Notes: generated by a model not told the origin, from the sequence alone. A DNA stretch of 54,900 nucleotides from Collinsella aerofaciens (GCF_028207065.1 NZ_JAQLFP010000019.1:1-54900), one strand, 5' to 3'. Positions 27,397-35,481 are shown, counted from the first letter of the stretch. Made by a program: numbers and translations.

Positions 27397-28761
27397 ATGG
27401 CGGAAGAACGTTCTGTTGGCGAGCTGCTCGATGAGCTCTTTGGCTTTGAGTCGGTAGCCAAGCGTCAGACGGCGCTTGAGCAGTACGATCGCGGGGAGTT
27501 ATTGCGCAAGGCGCGCTCCCGCGAGCTACTGGCCGTGATCGGGGGCGTCGAGGCTGCCGAGCGTGCTGCGCGTGAGTCTGCCGTGCGGGCCGTTGACGGG
27601 TATGTAAGCCGCGTTGAATTTGATTCTCTTGCGCGCGCTCGCAAGCAGGTAGGCGTTGTGGGCCCGTTGCAGATGGAGCGGCGCTATGCTGCCTTTTTGC
27701 GTATGGAGGACAAGGCCGAGCTGTTGGCCCACTTGGAGCAGACGCTTGCGTTTATCGAGGTAAAGCTGCGTGCCAATACGGCGGACAGGGTTCGTGCGGC
27801 GTACGATGCTGCGGGGGCTTTGGTGCTGCAGGGCGCGGCGCGTCTGAGTGACGTGTGCGTTGTGGATGCGGTGCCCCTGGATGCCGATCTGCTGTGCACG
27901 CAGTTGGAGCAGCTGCGTTGTGCCGCCGACGCAACGGACCTTGCCGGCATGATCACGGCGACGTTTGAGTCCGAGCTGAGTGCGACCGGCCCGCAGGGTG
28001 CTGACAGGTTTGCGAACGATGTGGCTGGCGATGTCACTGGCGATGTGGCGCTGGAGCGCGAGCTTGCGAATGTGCGTGGCGCTGCGCAGCGATCGCGCTT
28101 GGCAGCTCAAGCGTATCGGGCCGAGCGCGCTGCCCGCGTTGCAGGGAGCACGGTGGAGCCGGTATCGTTGCCGAAGTCTGCTTGCGTCGCGTGCGAGACG
28201 GGGTGCGATGCCGGAGAGCTTTCCGAGTTGCTCTCTCAGGTTAAGAAGTCGTTTGAGACTTATAGGTGCGTTGTTGCCGATGGCGGGTTGTTCCGTGCCT
28301 TTGGCACCGGTTCGCTGCATGGGATTTGCCGGGGTAGCAGTTATTTCGACTACGATGATCGGTTTGACGAAGACGTGTTGGTGGGCGAGTACGACGGTGC
28401 TACCAGGCACAATGTCCGGCGCGAGGTTGCGATTCCCGAGCTTGTGGACGAGGCTTCGGCCGACGGCGGCGACTCGCTCGAGGTTGCCGTGGCGCGCATG
28501 CGTGAGTTTAACGGACGGCGCTACGATGGGGTGCTGGATGAGGATCCTGCGCGCCATGTGAATGCGTTTTGGTATGGACTCAAAAAGCTCAGCCAGTACT
28601 GCGAGGCCGCCGTGCGTGTGGACGAGCGTGCTTGGGATTGCTTTATCGATAAGGTGCAGTTTGCTTACGACGAGCCCGTGGGGCGTTTAGCCACGCAGAT
28701 GGATGACAAGCAGGTTGCGGCTTTTGTTGCCGCTGTGAATGCGCTCGGCGCTGCTGAGTAG
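27397..28761 (+). CDS. Unrecognised BREX-linked protein, 454 residues
   Basis: I do not recognise this protein. It starts with a strong site (GAGGAGG before ATG) 93 bases after brxL, on the same strand and with no terminator in between, so it is likely part of the BREX transcript. Residues 1-250 are helical and rich in Ala, Arg and Glu with heptad-like spacing. Around 270-282 is a Cys cluster (CVACETGC). Residues 285-370 have a mixed composition (LFRAFGTGSLHGICRGSSYF, DYDDRFDEDVLV). The C-terminal ~80 residues are helical. No catalytic motif, signal peptide or membrane segment is visible. Base composition equals that of brxL, so it has probably been in the operon for some time. Possible roles are adaptor or regulator of BREX, but this is speculation. 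Confidence 0.75.
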   Translation: MAEERSVGELLDELFGFESVAKRQTALEQYDRGELLRKARSRELLAVIGGVEAAERAARESAVRAVDGYVSRVEFDSLARARKQVGVVGPLQMERRYAAFLRMEDKAELLAHLEQTLAFIEVKLRANTADRVRAAYDAAGALVLQGAARLSDVCVVDAVPLDADLLCTQLEQLRCAADATDLAGMITATFESELSATGPQGADRFANDVAGDVTGDVALERELANVRGAAQRSRLAAQAYRAERAARVAGSTVEPVSLPKSACVACETGCDAGELSELLSQVKKSFETYRCVVADGGLFRAFGTGSLHGICRGSSYFDYDDRFDEDVLVGEYDGATRHNVRREVAIPELVDEASADGGDSLEVAVARMREFNGRRYDGVLDEDPARHVNAFWYGLKKLSQYCEAAVRVDERAWDCFIDKVQFAYDEPVGRLATQMDDKQVAAFVAAVNALGAAE

Positions 28762-28786
28762 GGGCCTGATCCGGTAGGGGGTCACC

Positions 28787-28984
28787 ATGAAAATCGACAT
28801 TAATGTTGACCAGCTGCGCGAGAGTATGATCGACCGTGCGGGGAGTGCAGCCGGCGTGGGCTTTCCGGCCGCCATGCTCGACGTGATGGATATCGAGGAC
28901 GAGTCACCTCAAGAGCTCCTAGCCCGAGCCGAACGCGAAGGCCTCGACCTCCGCGACTTTGCCGTCGATGACGACGCTGAATGA
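28787..28984 (+). CDS. Small acidic protein of unknown function, BREX-linked
   Basis: 65 residues, strongly acidic: it opens MKIDINVDQLRESMIDRAG, continues with a hydrophobic FPAAMLDVMDIED segment and ends DLRDFAVDDDAE. It is preceded by GGGGGTCACC before ATG and lies 25 bases after the 454-residue gene, so it is the last gene of the BREX unit. No family recognised. A small acidic protein at the end of a defence operon could be a regulatory subunit or a partner of the basic segments of the upstream protein, but nothing in the sequence proves this. Confidence 0.6.
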   Translation: MKIDINVDQLRESMIDRAGSAAGVGFPAAMLDVMDIEDESPQELLARAEREGLDLRDFAVDDDAE

Positions 28985-28999
28985 TGGCCACCTTTGCTA

Positions 29000-29063
29000 T
29001 TGACGAACATATGTTTGTATTTTATACTCATGCTTGAATATACGCCCAACTTCATGGTATAAA
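29000..29063 (+). promoter_or_regulatory. Two tandem promoters ahead of the DUF3800 leader RNA
   Basis: TTGACG (29000-29005) and TATACT (29023-29028) are 17 bases apart. Downstream, TTGAAT (29034-29039) and TATAAA (29058-29063) are 18 apart, with TG extending the second -10 box. Both read towards the DUF3800 gene. Confidence 0.65.
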
Positions 29064-29069
29064 TTAGGT

Positions 29070-29126
29070 GGTCATCTCTTAAGAGAGGGCTTCCAAGTGC
29101 CGGGGACGTTTTCCCCGGCTTTTTTA
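29070..29126 (+). ncRNA. DUF3800-associated small RNA unit, copy A
   Basis: After the -10 box the predicted transcript reads a small hairpin (CTCTTAAGAG, then AGGGC), the single-stranded TTCCAAGT and a G+C-rich terminator hairpin GCCGGGGA/TCCCCGGC followed by TTTTTT. The DUF3800 start codon lies 14 bases after the T run, so the unit may act as a leader with attenuation. Two further copies with the same order of parts are on the minus strand at 29834 and 29964. Rfam contains several structured RNA motifs named after DUF3800 genes; which one this fits was not tested. Confidence 0.65.
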
Positions 29127-29139
29127 TTAAGGATTGCCC

Positions 29140-29814
29140 ATGCGAGAGCTGAGTATCTTTATTGATGAATCTGGAAGCGATGATCTTCGTGAAAAATACT
29201 ATCTTGTTGCCTTTGTTTTTCATGAACAAAATATTCCCATCGCTGAGGGAATAGAGAAATATGAAAGGGCGGTAGCCGATAGCGGATTGCCGCTCCTTCC
29301 GTTCCATGCTTCTCCTCTCATGAATGGAAAAGATCAGTTCAAAGACTTGGACATCTGTGAGAGAAAAAGGCTGTTTTCACTATTTCGAGTTATGTTTCGA
29401 CATTTGCCCATCTCGTACAAGGTGTTTGTATTCAAGACGCATCGGTATCGAACTCTCAAACAGATCGCTGATGCGATGCGGCGTGAAATCATCGATTTCA
29501 TATTCGATAATTTGAGTTGGTTTCAGCAGTTTGATGCTGTGAAGATTTACTACGACGGAGGACAGGGTTCGGTTTCGAGTGCGCTTCACAAGGCAATCGA
29601 TTACGCTTTGGCTAAAAATGCAGTTATCTATAAGCCAACAACTTCATCGGATTACTATTTGGCTCAGGCTGCGGACTATATCTGTACCATTGAGTTCACG
29701 AGTCTGAAATATCAGGCGAATAAGCAGACTAATACTGACCAGAAGTTTTTTGGTGGTAGTACTGCGTTTAAAAAAGGCTTACTAAAAGAAATAAGAAAGA
29801 AGGCTGTCGTCTAA
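29140..29814 (+). CDS. DUF3800 domain protein
   Basis: 224 residues. It begins LSIFIDESGSDD, the first acidic motif of DUF3800, and later has YYDGGQGSVSSALHKAIDYAL and YYLAQAADYICTIE with the conserved Asp near the end; these match an RNase H-like fold and suggest a nuclease. Function of the family is not established, though the genes occur in defence and mobile regions. ATG 29140 is chosen because AAGGA lies just before it; a TTG two codons upstream is less likely. The gene is A+T-rich compared with the BREX genes and stands behind its own terminator-containing leader, so it is not simply part of the BREX transcript. Three related small-RNA units surround it. Confidence 0.8.
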   Translation: MRELSIFIDESGSDDLREKYYLVAFVFHEQNIPIAEGIEKYERAVADSGLPLLPFHASPLMNGKDQFKDLDICERKRLFSLFRVMFRHLPISYKVFVFKTHRYRTLKQIADAMRREIIDFIFDNLSWFQQFDAVKIYYDGGQGSVSSALHKAIDYALAKNAVIYKPTTSSDYYLAQAADYICTIEFTSLKYQANKQTNTDQKFFGGSTAFKKGLLKEIRKKAVV

Positions 29815-29833
29815 TGGACAGGCCTCGTATTGC

Positions 29834-29891
29834 ATAAAAAATGCCGGAGGTAAGACCCCGGCTCTTGGAGGCCCCTCTATTCGAGGGTACC
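29834..29891 (-). ncRNA. DUF3800-associated small RNA unit, copy B
   Basis: On the minus strand TATAAA lies at 29898-29903 (TAGACC 17 bases further upstream). The predicted RNA has a CCCTC-GAATA-GAGGG hairpin, then CCTCCAAGA, then the GCCGGGG/CCTCCGGC terminator and TTTTTT. It ends about 20 bases from the DUF3800 stop codon, pointing at the 3' end of that gene. Confidence 0.6.
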
Positions 29892-29963
29892 GACATCTTT
29901 ATAACAGAAACCGCATGTCGGGTCTACACGAGACATTTCGCTCGATTTCCTGTTGACCTAAAA

Positions 29964-30017
29964 ACAAAAATGCCGGGGGGATCCCCCGGCCCTTGACTGC
30001 CCTCCATAAAGGAGCGC
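29964..30017 (-). ncRNA. DUF3800-associated small RNA unit, copy C
   Basis: The minus-strand TGGTATAAAT (-10 region) is identical to that of copy A. The predicted RNA has CTCC-TTTAT-GGAG, then a spacer with CAAG, then a GCCGGGGG/CCCCCGGC terminator and TTTTTG. Same layout as A and B with different stem sequences, i.e. covarying stems. Confidence 0.6.
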
Positions 30018-30101
30018 AATCCATTTATACCATGGTTGCGATGCGAGCGGTGGCTCATTCGGCCTTCTTTTTCCTCAGCTTCTTGCTGAAGTTCTATTTA
30101 A

Positions 30102-30130
30102 TGTGACAAAGGGACTGCCCCTTTGTCATA
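30102..30130. repeat. REP-like palindrome (GACAAAGGG type)
   Basis: TGACAAAGGG and CCCTTTGTCA enclose a short loop. Related in style to the GGTGCCTGTCCCC hairpins, but with other arms. On the minus strand, just before it, FSKKLRKKKAE and a stop read like the tail of a lost gene (30055-30093). Confidence 0.6.
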
Positions 30131-30235
30131 TGGGGCGACGGGGTGTTTGTGCCCACGGCTGTGCGAAAATGCATGATAAACCGTCGTAACGGAGTCCAAC
30201 GACGTCGCGGCGGTTCTATTATGGCCACCCGCTGG

Positions 30236-30358
30236 CTAAGTGAGTAGGCTTTTTTGGAAATGCTGAGCACCCGAAGTCTTTTCTTCAACAAACCCGCAGG
30301 TCACAGACTTGTGCTTTGGTGACGTAGTCGGCGATTCGACAAAAGCCTACTCACTTAG
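30236..30358. mobile_element. 123-bp element with 18-bp perfect terminal inverted repeats, copy 1
   Basis: Both ends carry CTAAGTGAGTAGGCTTTT in inverted orientation. There is no open frame. Copy 2 at 33327 has the same length and layout, including ACTTGTGCTTT in the middle. Similarity continues weakly about 12 bases to the left and 60 to the right, so the unit may be ~195 bp. Both copies lie right after the 3' end of a minus-strand gene. Confidence 0.7.
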
Positions 30359-30448
30359 TCTCGAGAGACACTAACTGTCCTCAACGAGACCCCTGTCGGG
30401 GCGATTGATGCTCAAATGTAGCCAATACGGGACGGCTGTCCCTGGCCG

Positions 30449-32050
30449 CTACGACGCCAGCGTGGCAATGACGGCTTCGTCGCCGGCGTGGACTTGGGTG
30501 TTGCCGTCGGGGATGATCGTTTGGCCGTCGCGCTTGAGCATCACGACGATAAAGGGGTGCTTGCCTTGCGGCACGTCGCGCAGGCGCTGACCGGCTAGGC
30601 GTCCATGGGGCGTCACGGTGACCTCGCGCAGCGTAACCTCGGCACGCTCCTCAAACGTCGGCGCGGCCATAACCAGAAGGTCGCCTTCTTCGATCACGGT
30701 ATCCCCGTTGGGCAGCACCGGGTGCGCGCCATCGCGCCGCACCAGGATGACGAGCATGTTCGTAGCGCTGCCAATATCGGCAAGCGAGCGCCCGGCAAAC
30801 GGATGTCCAGCTCCCACCTTGAGCTTAACAAACGACATGCCGTCTTCGTCGCGGTAGTCGTTAAACGTGCGGCGCACGTCGCCTTCTGCGTCGATCATGT
30901 CGAGCTTTTTCGCCACCGCCGGCAGCAGCGAGCCCTGCACCACGATGCTCGATACGGCAATCACAAACACCAGGTCAAATAGGTCGTGACCGCCGGGAAT
31001 ACCGGTCACCACGGCAAAGAGGCTAAAGACGACCGAAGCCGCGCCGCGCAGACCCGCCCAGCTTATGAGCGCAACCTGGCGAGGGTTCGTCTTAAAGGGC
31101 GCCAGCAGCACGCCAACGGCGATGGGGCGGCTCACGAAGAGCATAAACGTCATGAGCGCCAGGCCCGGTAGCAGCATTTGCGGCAGGCGGGCGGGCGTCA
31201 CGAGCAGGCCGAGCAAAAAGAAGATGGTCATCTCGGCCATTTCGGTGAGGGTATCGAAGAAGTGCGCCATCTCGACCTTGCCGGTGATGTCGCTCGCACC
31301 CAGCACAATGCCTGCCAAGTATACGGCCAAAAAGCCGTTGCCGCCCAGATAGCTCGGCAGCGCATATGCCACGATGGCCACGGCAAACAAAAAGATGGTC
31401 TGCGCGCCCTCGGCCGTTGCGTGCGCGCGCTCAATCAGGCGGCTGGATATCCAGCCGATGGCAAGGCCCAAGCCCACTCCTAGGATGATTTGCTTGGCCA
31501 GCAGCACGGGAATGTCGATGTTGCCGCCCGCCGCGAGGGTCGCGAGCACGGCGGTGAGCATGTAGGCGACGGGGTCGTTGGAGCCCGATTCGACCTCGAG
31601 TAGCGAGTCGGTGCCACCTCTCAGCGACAGGCTGTGCTCGCGCAGCACGCTAAAGACGCTCGCCGCGTCGGTCGATGCCACGACTGATCCCAGCAGCAGG
31701 CCGCCGATCCAGTCGAAGCCCAGTACAAAGTGCGCGAACACGCCCGTGATGCCAGCGGTGATGACGACGCCGAGCGTGCTCAGTAGCACCGCGGGCACGG
31801 CGACGGGTTTGGCACGGTCGATGTTAGTGTTAAAACCGCCGTAGAACATGATGAACAGCAGCGCCGTGCTGCAGACGGTTTCGGTAAGTGCATAGTCGCT
31901 AAAGTCGATGTGCGCCGGGCCGTTGACGCCCAGCAGCATGCCGAGCGCGATAAAGATGAGCAGGGTGGGGAAGGGGAGCTTTTTGCCGACGGGTTTGATG
32001 GTCAGGCACAGAATAATGACGAGCCCGATAAAGAGAAGTATCTGGTTCAT
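30449..32050 (-). CDS. CPA1-type K+/H+ or Na+/H+ antiporter with C-terminal TrkA-C domains
   Basis: 533-residue membrane antiporter similar to NhaP2/CvrA of E. coli, which exchanges potassium for protons. About twelve hydrophobic helices fill residues 1-385. The ion-binding motif SGSNDPVAYMLT has the ND pair, and SWAGLRGAASVVFSLFA is the matching later helix. The cytoplasmic part contains two RCK/TrkA-C-like domains: AGHPFAGRSLADIG...DTVIEEGDLLVMAAP and a shorter repeat with GRLAGQRLRDVPQGKHPF. These domains sense ligands or ion state. Single gene on the minus strand; the 3' side carries the 123-bp element. Ion specificity is not proven by sequence. Confidence 0.87.
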   Translation of the reverse strand: MNQILLFIGLVIILCLTIKPVGKKLPFPTLLIFIALGMLLGVNGPAHIDFSDYALTETVCSTALLFIMFYGGFNTNIDRAKPVAVPAVLLSTLGVVITAGITGVFAHFVLGFDWIGGLLLGSVVASTDAASVFSVLREHSLSLRGGTDSLLEVESGSNDPVAYMLTAVLATLAAGGNIDIPVLLAKQIILGVGLGLAIGWISSRLIERAHATAEGAQTIFLFAVAIVAYALPSYLGGNGFLAVYLAGIVLGASDITGKVEMAHFFDTLTEMAEMTIFFLLGLLVTPARLPQMLLPGLALMTFMLFVSRPIAVGVLLAPFKTNPRQVALISWAGLRGAASVVFSLFAVVTGIPGGHDLFDLVFVIAVSSIVVQGSLLPAVAKKLDMIDAEGDVRRTFNDYRDEDGMSFVKLKVGAGHPFAGRSLADIGSATNMLVILVRRDGAHPVLPNGDTVIEEGDLLVMAAPTFEERAEVTLREVTVTPHGRLAGQRLRDVPQGKHPFIVVMLKRDGQTIIPDGNTQVHAGDEAVIATLAS

Positions 32051-32271
32051 GGATGGTGTCCGCTCCTGGGTGGTTTGCGTGGCACGGTCAGTTGTCTGCG
32101 GTTATTTGTACCCAAAGATGGTGGGTTTATGGGGGCGGATTGCGGGCGTGCGCATTTTCGACACGAGGCTGCGATGCGAGCGTCGCTGGTCGGGGCGCTG
32201 GGCCAGACGGCGTGGCGTGGGCGGCGCGGGTTGGCAGGCGTGCGCTGGCGACCGTTGACGGTATGCAACCC

Positions 32272-32357
32272 TTTCCAGCTTTATTGCAACGGAGTACAAT
32301 GGGTAACGTTTAAGTTCAACTTGAAGTTTTAGTTGCGGCTCCGGGCTTCGGTCGCAA
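32272..32357 (+). promoter_or_regulatory. Promoter and leader inverted repeats of the phosphoesterase gene
   Basis: TTTCCA (32272-32277) and TACAAT (32295-32300) are 17 bases apart. Just after the expected start lie overlapping inverted repeats AAGTT-C-AACTT and TTCAA-C-TTGAA (32312-32325), then TTGCG/CGCAA arms (32333-32357). A repressor site or leader hairpin is possible. The rest of the 32051-32375 gap shows no gene. Confidence 0.5.
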
Positions 32358-32375
32358 TGTAAAGAGAGGCGTTCC

Positions 32376-33215
32376 ATGGCGATCTATGTGACATCCGATG
32401 CTCACGGGCACGTGCGTGCGCTTGACGAGGCCCTGTCCAAGATTTCGCTGACGTCCGACGATACGCTGTACGTGCTGGGCGACATGATCGATCGCGGGCC
32501 CGATCCGGTTGGCGTTATTAAGCTCGTGCGCTCGCTACCCAACGCTCGCGTGCTCAAGGGCAATCACGAGCAGATCATGCTCGACGCCATCATTGGCCAG
32601 GATCCGCTCGATGCCGAGACCTGGGATATCAACGGCGGTTGGACTACCCGTCAGCAGCTCAACGACATGGAATTTGAGGCATACGAGGAGCTCGTGCGAT
32701 GGATGGCCGCGCTGCCGCTCTACGCGGTGGTCGAGACCGAGGAGCGCCCGTATCTGCTGGTACATGCTGGAATCGAGATAAAGGCGGCGCGCGCGTTTTT
32801 GCTTGAGCATGGCGTCGATTGTGCCGATGGCGTCGGAGCGGTGGGTGCCGATTGCGAGCTGCTGCAGCAAATGCTCGCGGTGCAGTCGTCCGATGACCTG
32901 CTGTGGATTCGTCACGGCTATTGGGATGTGCCGACAGGGTTGCTTTCTGCCGACGGCAAGGGCCCGGTCGTGGTGAGCGGCCACACGCCCACGGTGTCGC
33001 TCGGACGTTATTGCGAGGTGGGCGGCCTGGCGGGGCTCGATGAGGAGTCGGGTCGCGGGCGGATTGTACGCCTGGGCGGCGAGGATACCGCCGGTGTGCC
33101 CGATCGCATCGACATCGACTGCGCCGCCGCCACTGGGTCGGAGTTTGGCCGCGTAGGTATCCTGCGGCTGGATGATGGGGCTGAGTTCTACGCGAATATC
33201 AATCCTGGAGAATGA
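32376..33215 (+). CDS. Metallophosphoesterase, ApaH/PrpE or Ser/Thr-phosphatase-like
   Basis: Cytoplasmic binuclear-metal phosphoesterase of 279 residues. The calcineurin-like motifs are present in order: SDAHGH (D-x-H), LGDMIDRGPD (G-D-x-x-D-R-G), LKGNHEQIM (G-N-H-E) and, at 32985, VSGHTPT with the metal histidine. These are shared by diadenosine tetraphosphatases and PPP-type protein phosphatases, so the substrate could be Ap4A-like nucleotides or phosphoproteins. The C-terminal ~60 residues (RIDIDCAAATGSEFGRVGI) resemble the end of these PPP proteins. The start has AGAGAGGCG. Single-gene unit with its own promoter. Confidence 0.87.
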   Translation: MAIYVTSDAHGHVRALDEALSKISLTSDDTLYVLGDMIDRGPDPVGVIKLVRSLPNARVLKGNHEQIMLDAIIGQDPLDAETWDINGGWTTRQQLNDMEFEAYEELVRWMAALPLYAVVETEERPYLLVHAGIEIKAARAFLLEHGVDCADGVGAVGADCELLQQMLAVQSSDDLLWIRHGYWDVPTGLLSADGKGPVVVSGHTPTVSLGRYCEVGGLAGLDEESGRGRIVRLGGEDTAGVPDRIDIDCAAATGSEFGRVGILRLDDGAEFYANINPGE

Positions 33216-33277
33216 TGGCGCAAGGGGTAGCTAATTTGGGACGGAGCCTTTTTGACTACTTGCCCTTCTGCCCATCA

Positions 33278-33313
33278 AATGATTTTTCTGGGACGGGGAT
33301 TAAATAATCATTT
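33278..33313. repeat. Short repeat with GGGACGGGGATTAAA loop, copy 1
   Basis: AAATGATT and AATCATTT arms enclose TTTCTGGGACGGGGATTAAAT. A near-identical copy with other outermost bases is at 44857-44893. Both follow the 3' end of a plus-strand gene. Confidence 0.65.
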
Positions 33314-33326
33314 GGCTGCCCACTGG

Positions 33327-33449
33327 CTAAGTGAGTAGACTTTTTTGGAAATGCCGAGCACCCAACATATTTGCCTCAATAAAACCGCAGGTCGCAGACT
33401 TGTGCTTTGTCGGTGTGGTTGGGGATTCGGTAAAAGTCTACTCACTTAG
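33327..33449. mobile_element. 123-bp element with 18-bp perfect terminal inverted repeats, copy 2
   Basis: Both ends carry CTAAGTGAGTAGACTTTT in inverted orientation, differing from copy 1 at one base that is changed in both arms, so pairing is kept. Same length as copy 1. It lies before the 3' end of the flippase gene. No coding sequence. Confidence 0.7.
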
Positions 33450-33529
33450 TTTTGCATGATGCATATTGTCCGCAACAAGACTGCAGCCGGGGTGATTCCA
33501 TCGCAAATTCCGGTTCCGGGGGCAGCTAA

Positions 33530-35113
33530 TTAGGCGCCGTATGGGTTGCGGGCTCGTTCTATGCGTTGGCGGATGTGGGCGTACTCGATAATCAACAGTA
33601 CCAGCAGTGGGGCCATGATGGCTAGGTAACTCACGACGGCGCCCATCAGACCCAGCAGCTTAATCAGGATCACCGGCAGCACCACGCTTACGGCGAAGCA
33701 GATCAGGTAGATCTTGGTGACGTCTCCAGCGTGGCGCAGCACCGTGTTGATGGCGTAGATAAAGTCGATGGCCGCGGTGACGCCGCCGGCGACGACCATC
33801 AGCAGCGCCAGCGTACGGTAGCGTTCAAAGCTGAGGCCGTACATAAAGCTCATGAGGGAAATACCGGGACCTGCCATAAATGCGGCGCACATGCCGGTGA
33901 TGACCACGATCGGCGCCATAACGGCAACAATAATCAGGTCAAAGCGACGACGCTTGCGAGGATTAGCCCAAATGCTCGACAAGCGCAGGAGCTGCGGTTT
34001 ATAGATAAATCCAATGCTCAGCAAAATAGACTGCGCCGGAAAGAACAGGGCATTAAAGTACAGCTGATATTTGTATGCCAGTGTGCCTTCCATCACAAAC
34101 TTGGGCATGCTCTCGATAAGGTTGAACAAGAACAGTGCACCAAAGAGTGGAGCGCACTGGACAAACAGGTGGCCGACCTCGCGAAGGCTCACGCGGCGCG
34201 ATTTTTCGGTCTCGAGCAGGGCGAGCGGCGCGGTGACCAGCACGAGCGAGGCGATCGCGGCGATGCCCATGGCCATGGCCGCGATGGGCATGCTGCGCGT
34301 GAGGAACAGCGCCACGCTGAAGACCGCGATGACGCCGACGGAGCGTAGCGTTTGGCTCATGCCAGCCAGGTAGAGTTTGTCGGCCTGCTGCAGGCGACCT
34401 TCGTACACGTCGGCGACGCCGTCGATGACCTTATACAGGTAGACGCCCAGGCCGATCGTCGCCATCTGCGCGTCATAGCCGCGGGCGCTGCTGTACATGA
34501 GGCCGCAGCCTAGGGCGAGCGCTCCACAAAGCCAGCGGTTGAGCTGGTAGGAGGCAAAGGACGTCTTTTCGTCGATGTCCGAGACCTGGAAATTGCGCAC
34601 GCCGTAGTTGCACGCGATCATGATGAGCGTGCCGGTGACAAAGGCGATGGAGAATTTGCCTGCTTCTTCGGCGCCCACGAGCTGCGTAGACACGATGGTG
34701 AGCAGTGGAAACGCCAAGCCCCACACGGCGGTGCCGAGGGTGTTCCAAAGATAGTCGCGACTAGTGGCGTGCTCCTCGTATTCCGCTTCCTGCATGGAGA
34801 AGCCGCCGCCGTAGACGGCGCCGAGCAGACGGTTCCACCAAGCGTTGACCATGCGGCGGACGGGGCCGGGCTCCCGATCGCGTTCGCGCCGGCGACGGCG
34901 CGTGGCCTGGCTGCTGTCGGGGCCGCCGGCGTTGCGCTGGCTCAGCTCCTGGATGCGCGCGAGCTCTTCGGCCGTGTGGGAGGCGGGGAACAGGCCGTTC
35001 TCGATGCGTCCGCCCTGGGCCCTTGCGGTGCCGCTGCCCGCTACGGCGGGGTCGGCGACGCCATTGCGGCGGGCGATGGCGCGGCGAATGCTATCGAGGG
35101 GCGTGATGCTCAA
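33530..35113 (-). CDS. Polysaccharide or lipid-linked sugar flippase (MOP/MATE superfamily)
   Basis: Membrane transporter of 527 residues with about twelve to fourteen hydrophobic helices from residue ~115 to the end. The first ~110 residues are hydrophilic, with a basic RRRRRERDREPG stretch, and are not part of the family fold. The transmembrane part (NTLGTAVWGLAFPLLTIVST start, LVGAEEAGKFSIAFVTG next) resembles Wzx-type polysaccharide flippases. It probably moves a lipid-linked oligosaccharide across the membrane, but no other glycan genes are nearby except the WecA/TagO-type transferase 7 kb away. Single minus-strand unit. The 3' end lies just beyond the 123-bp element. Confidence 0.75.
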   Translation of the reverse strand: MSITPLDSIRRAIARRNGVADPAVAGSGTARAQGGRIENGLFPASHTAEELARIQELSQRNAGGPDSSQATRRRRRERDREPGPVRRMVNAWWNRLLGAVYGGGFSMQEAEYEEHATSRDYLWNTLGTAVWGLAFPLLTIVSTQLVGAEEAGKFSIAFVTGTLIMIACNYGVRNFQVSDIDEKTSFASYQLNRWLCGALALGCGLMYSSARGYDAQMATIGLGVYLYKVIDGVADVYEGRLQQADKLYLAGMSQTLRSVGVIAVFSVALFLTRSMPIAAMAMGIAAIASLVLVTAPLALLETEKSRRVSLREVGHLFVQCAPLFGALFLFNLIESMPKFVMEGTLAYKYQLYFNALFFPAQSILLSIGFIYKPQLLRLSSIWANPRKRRRFDLIIVAVMAPIVVITGMCAAFMAGPGISLMSFMYGLSFERYRTLALLMVVAGGVTAAIDFIYAINTVLRHAGDVTKIYLICFAVSVVLPVILIKLLGLMGAVVSYLAIMAPLLVLLIIEYAHIRQRIERARNPYGA

Positions 35114-35222
35114 AGCGGGGTCCTTTCTATTGCTGCGCTCTAGTATAGACGCGACGGTGTTCGCTCGTGTTTTTGAACGGATTGTTCAATATTTTCGGCA
35201 GGCGGCTGTAATTTGTCGGTAA

Positions 35223-35342
35223 ACGTGCCGTCGGCACTTGGGGACGCTCCTTATTTGCCGGCATCTGGGGACATTCCTTGTTTGTTGCCTGTTCAAGAGT
35301 GTCCCCAACGACTGGTCATTTAAGAACGTCCCCAATGACTAG
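35223..35342. repeat. Cluster of GGGGACGTTCC-type short repeats, copy 1
   Basis: GGCACTTGGGGACGCTCCTT is followed by a variant GGCATCTGGGGACATTCCTT, then inverted GTGTCCCCAACGACT and CGTCCCCAATGACT. A closely related pair of units is at 48424. The inverted members could fold back on each other. Non-coding, between the divergent flippase and pckA genes. Confidence 0.6.
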
Positions 35343-35391
35343 GCCGCTTGCGTGCGATTTTTGACCGTTGGGCGGGCGCTTCGTCGTTGCC

Positions 35392-35440
35392 GCAAAAACG
35401 TTTTTGCATATCGGGTACAACGGGCTTTACGTGAGTAAAG
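35392..35440. promoter_or_regulatory. Two palindromes upstream of pckA
   Basis: GCAAAAACGTTTTTGC (35392-35407) is a perfect 16-base palindrome. CTTTAC-GTGA-GTAAAG (35425-35440) follows 17 bases later. Between them is TACAAC, a possible -10 box. They lie 75 and 42 bases before the pckA start and are candidate operators for carbon- or redox-responsive control. Confidence 0.45.
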
Positions 35441-35481
35441 TGCGCGCCGCGTCCACGTGTCGCGTTTTTAAAGGAGGCCCC

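Noticed and set aside
30055..30093. Minus-strand FSKKLRKKKAE followed by a stop, like a gene tail
   Set aside because: Only 12 codons follow an upstream stop; too short to name. It may be a relic and is noted with the repeat at 30102.
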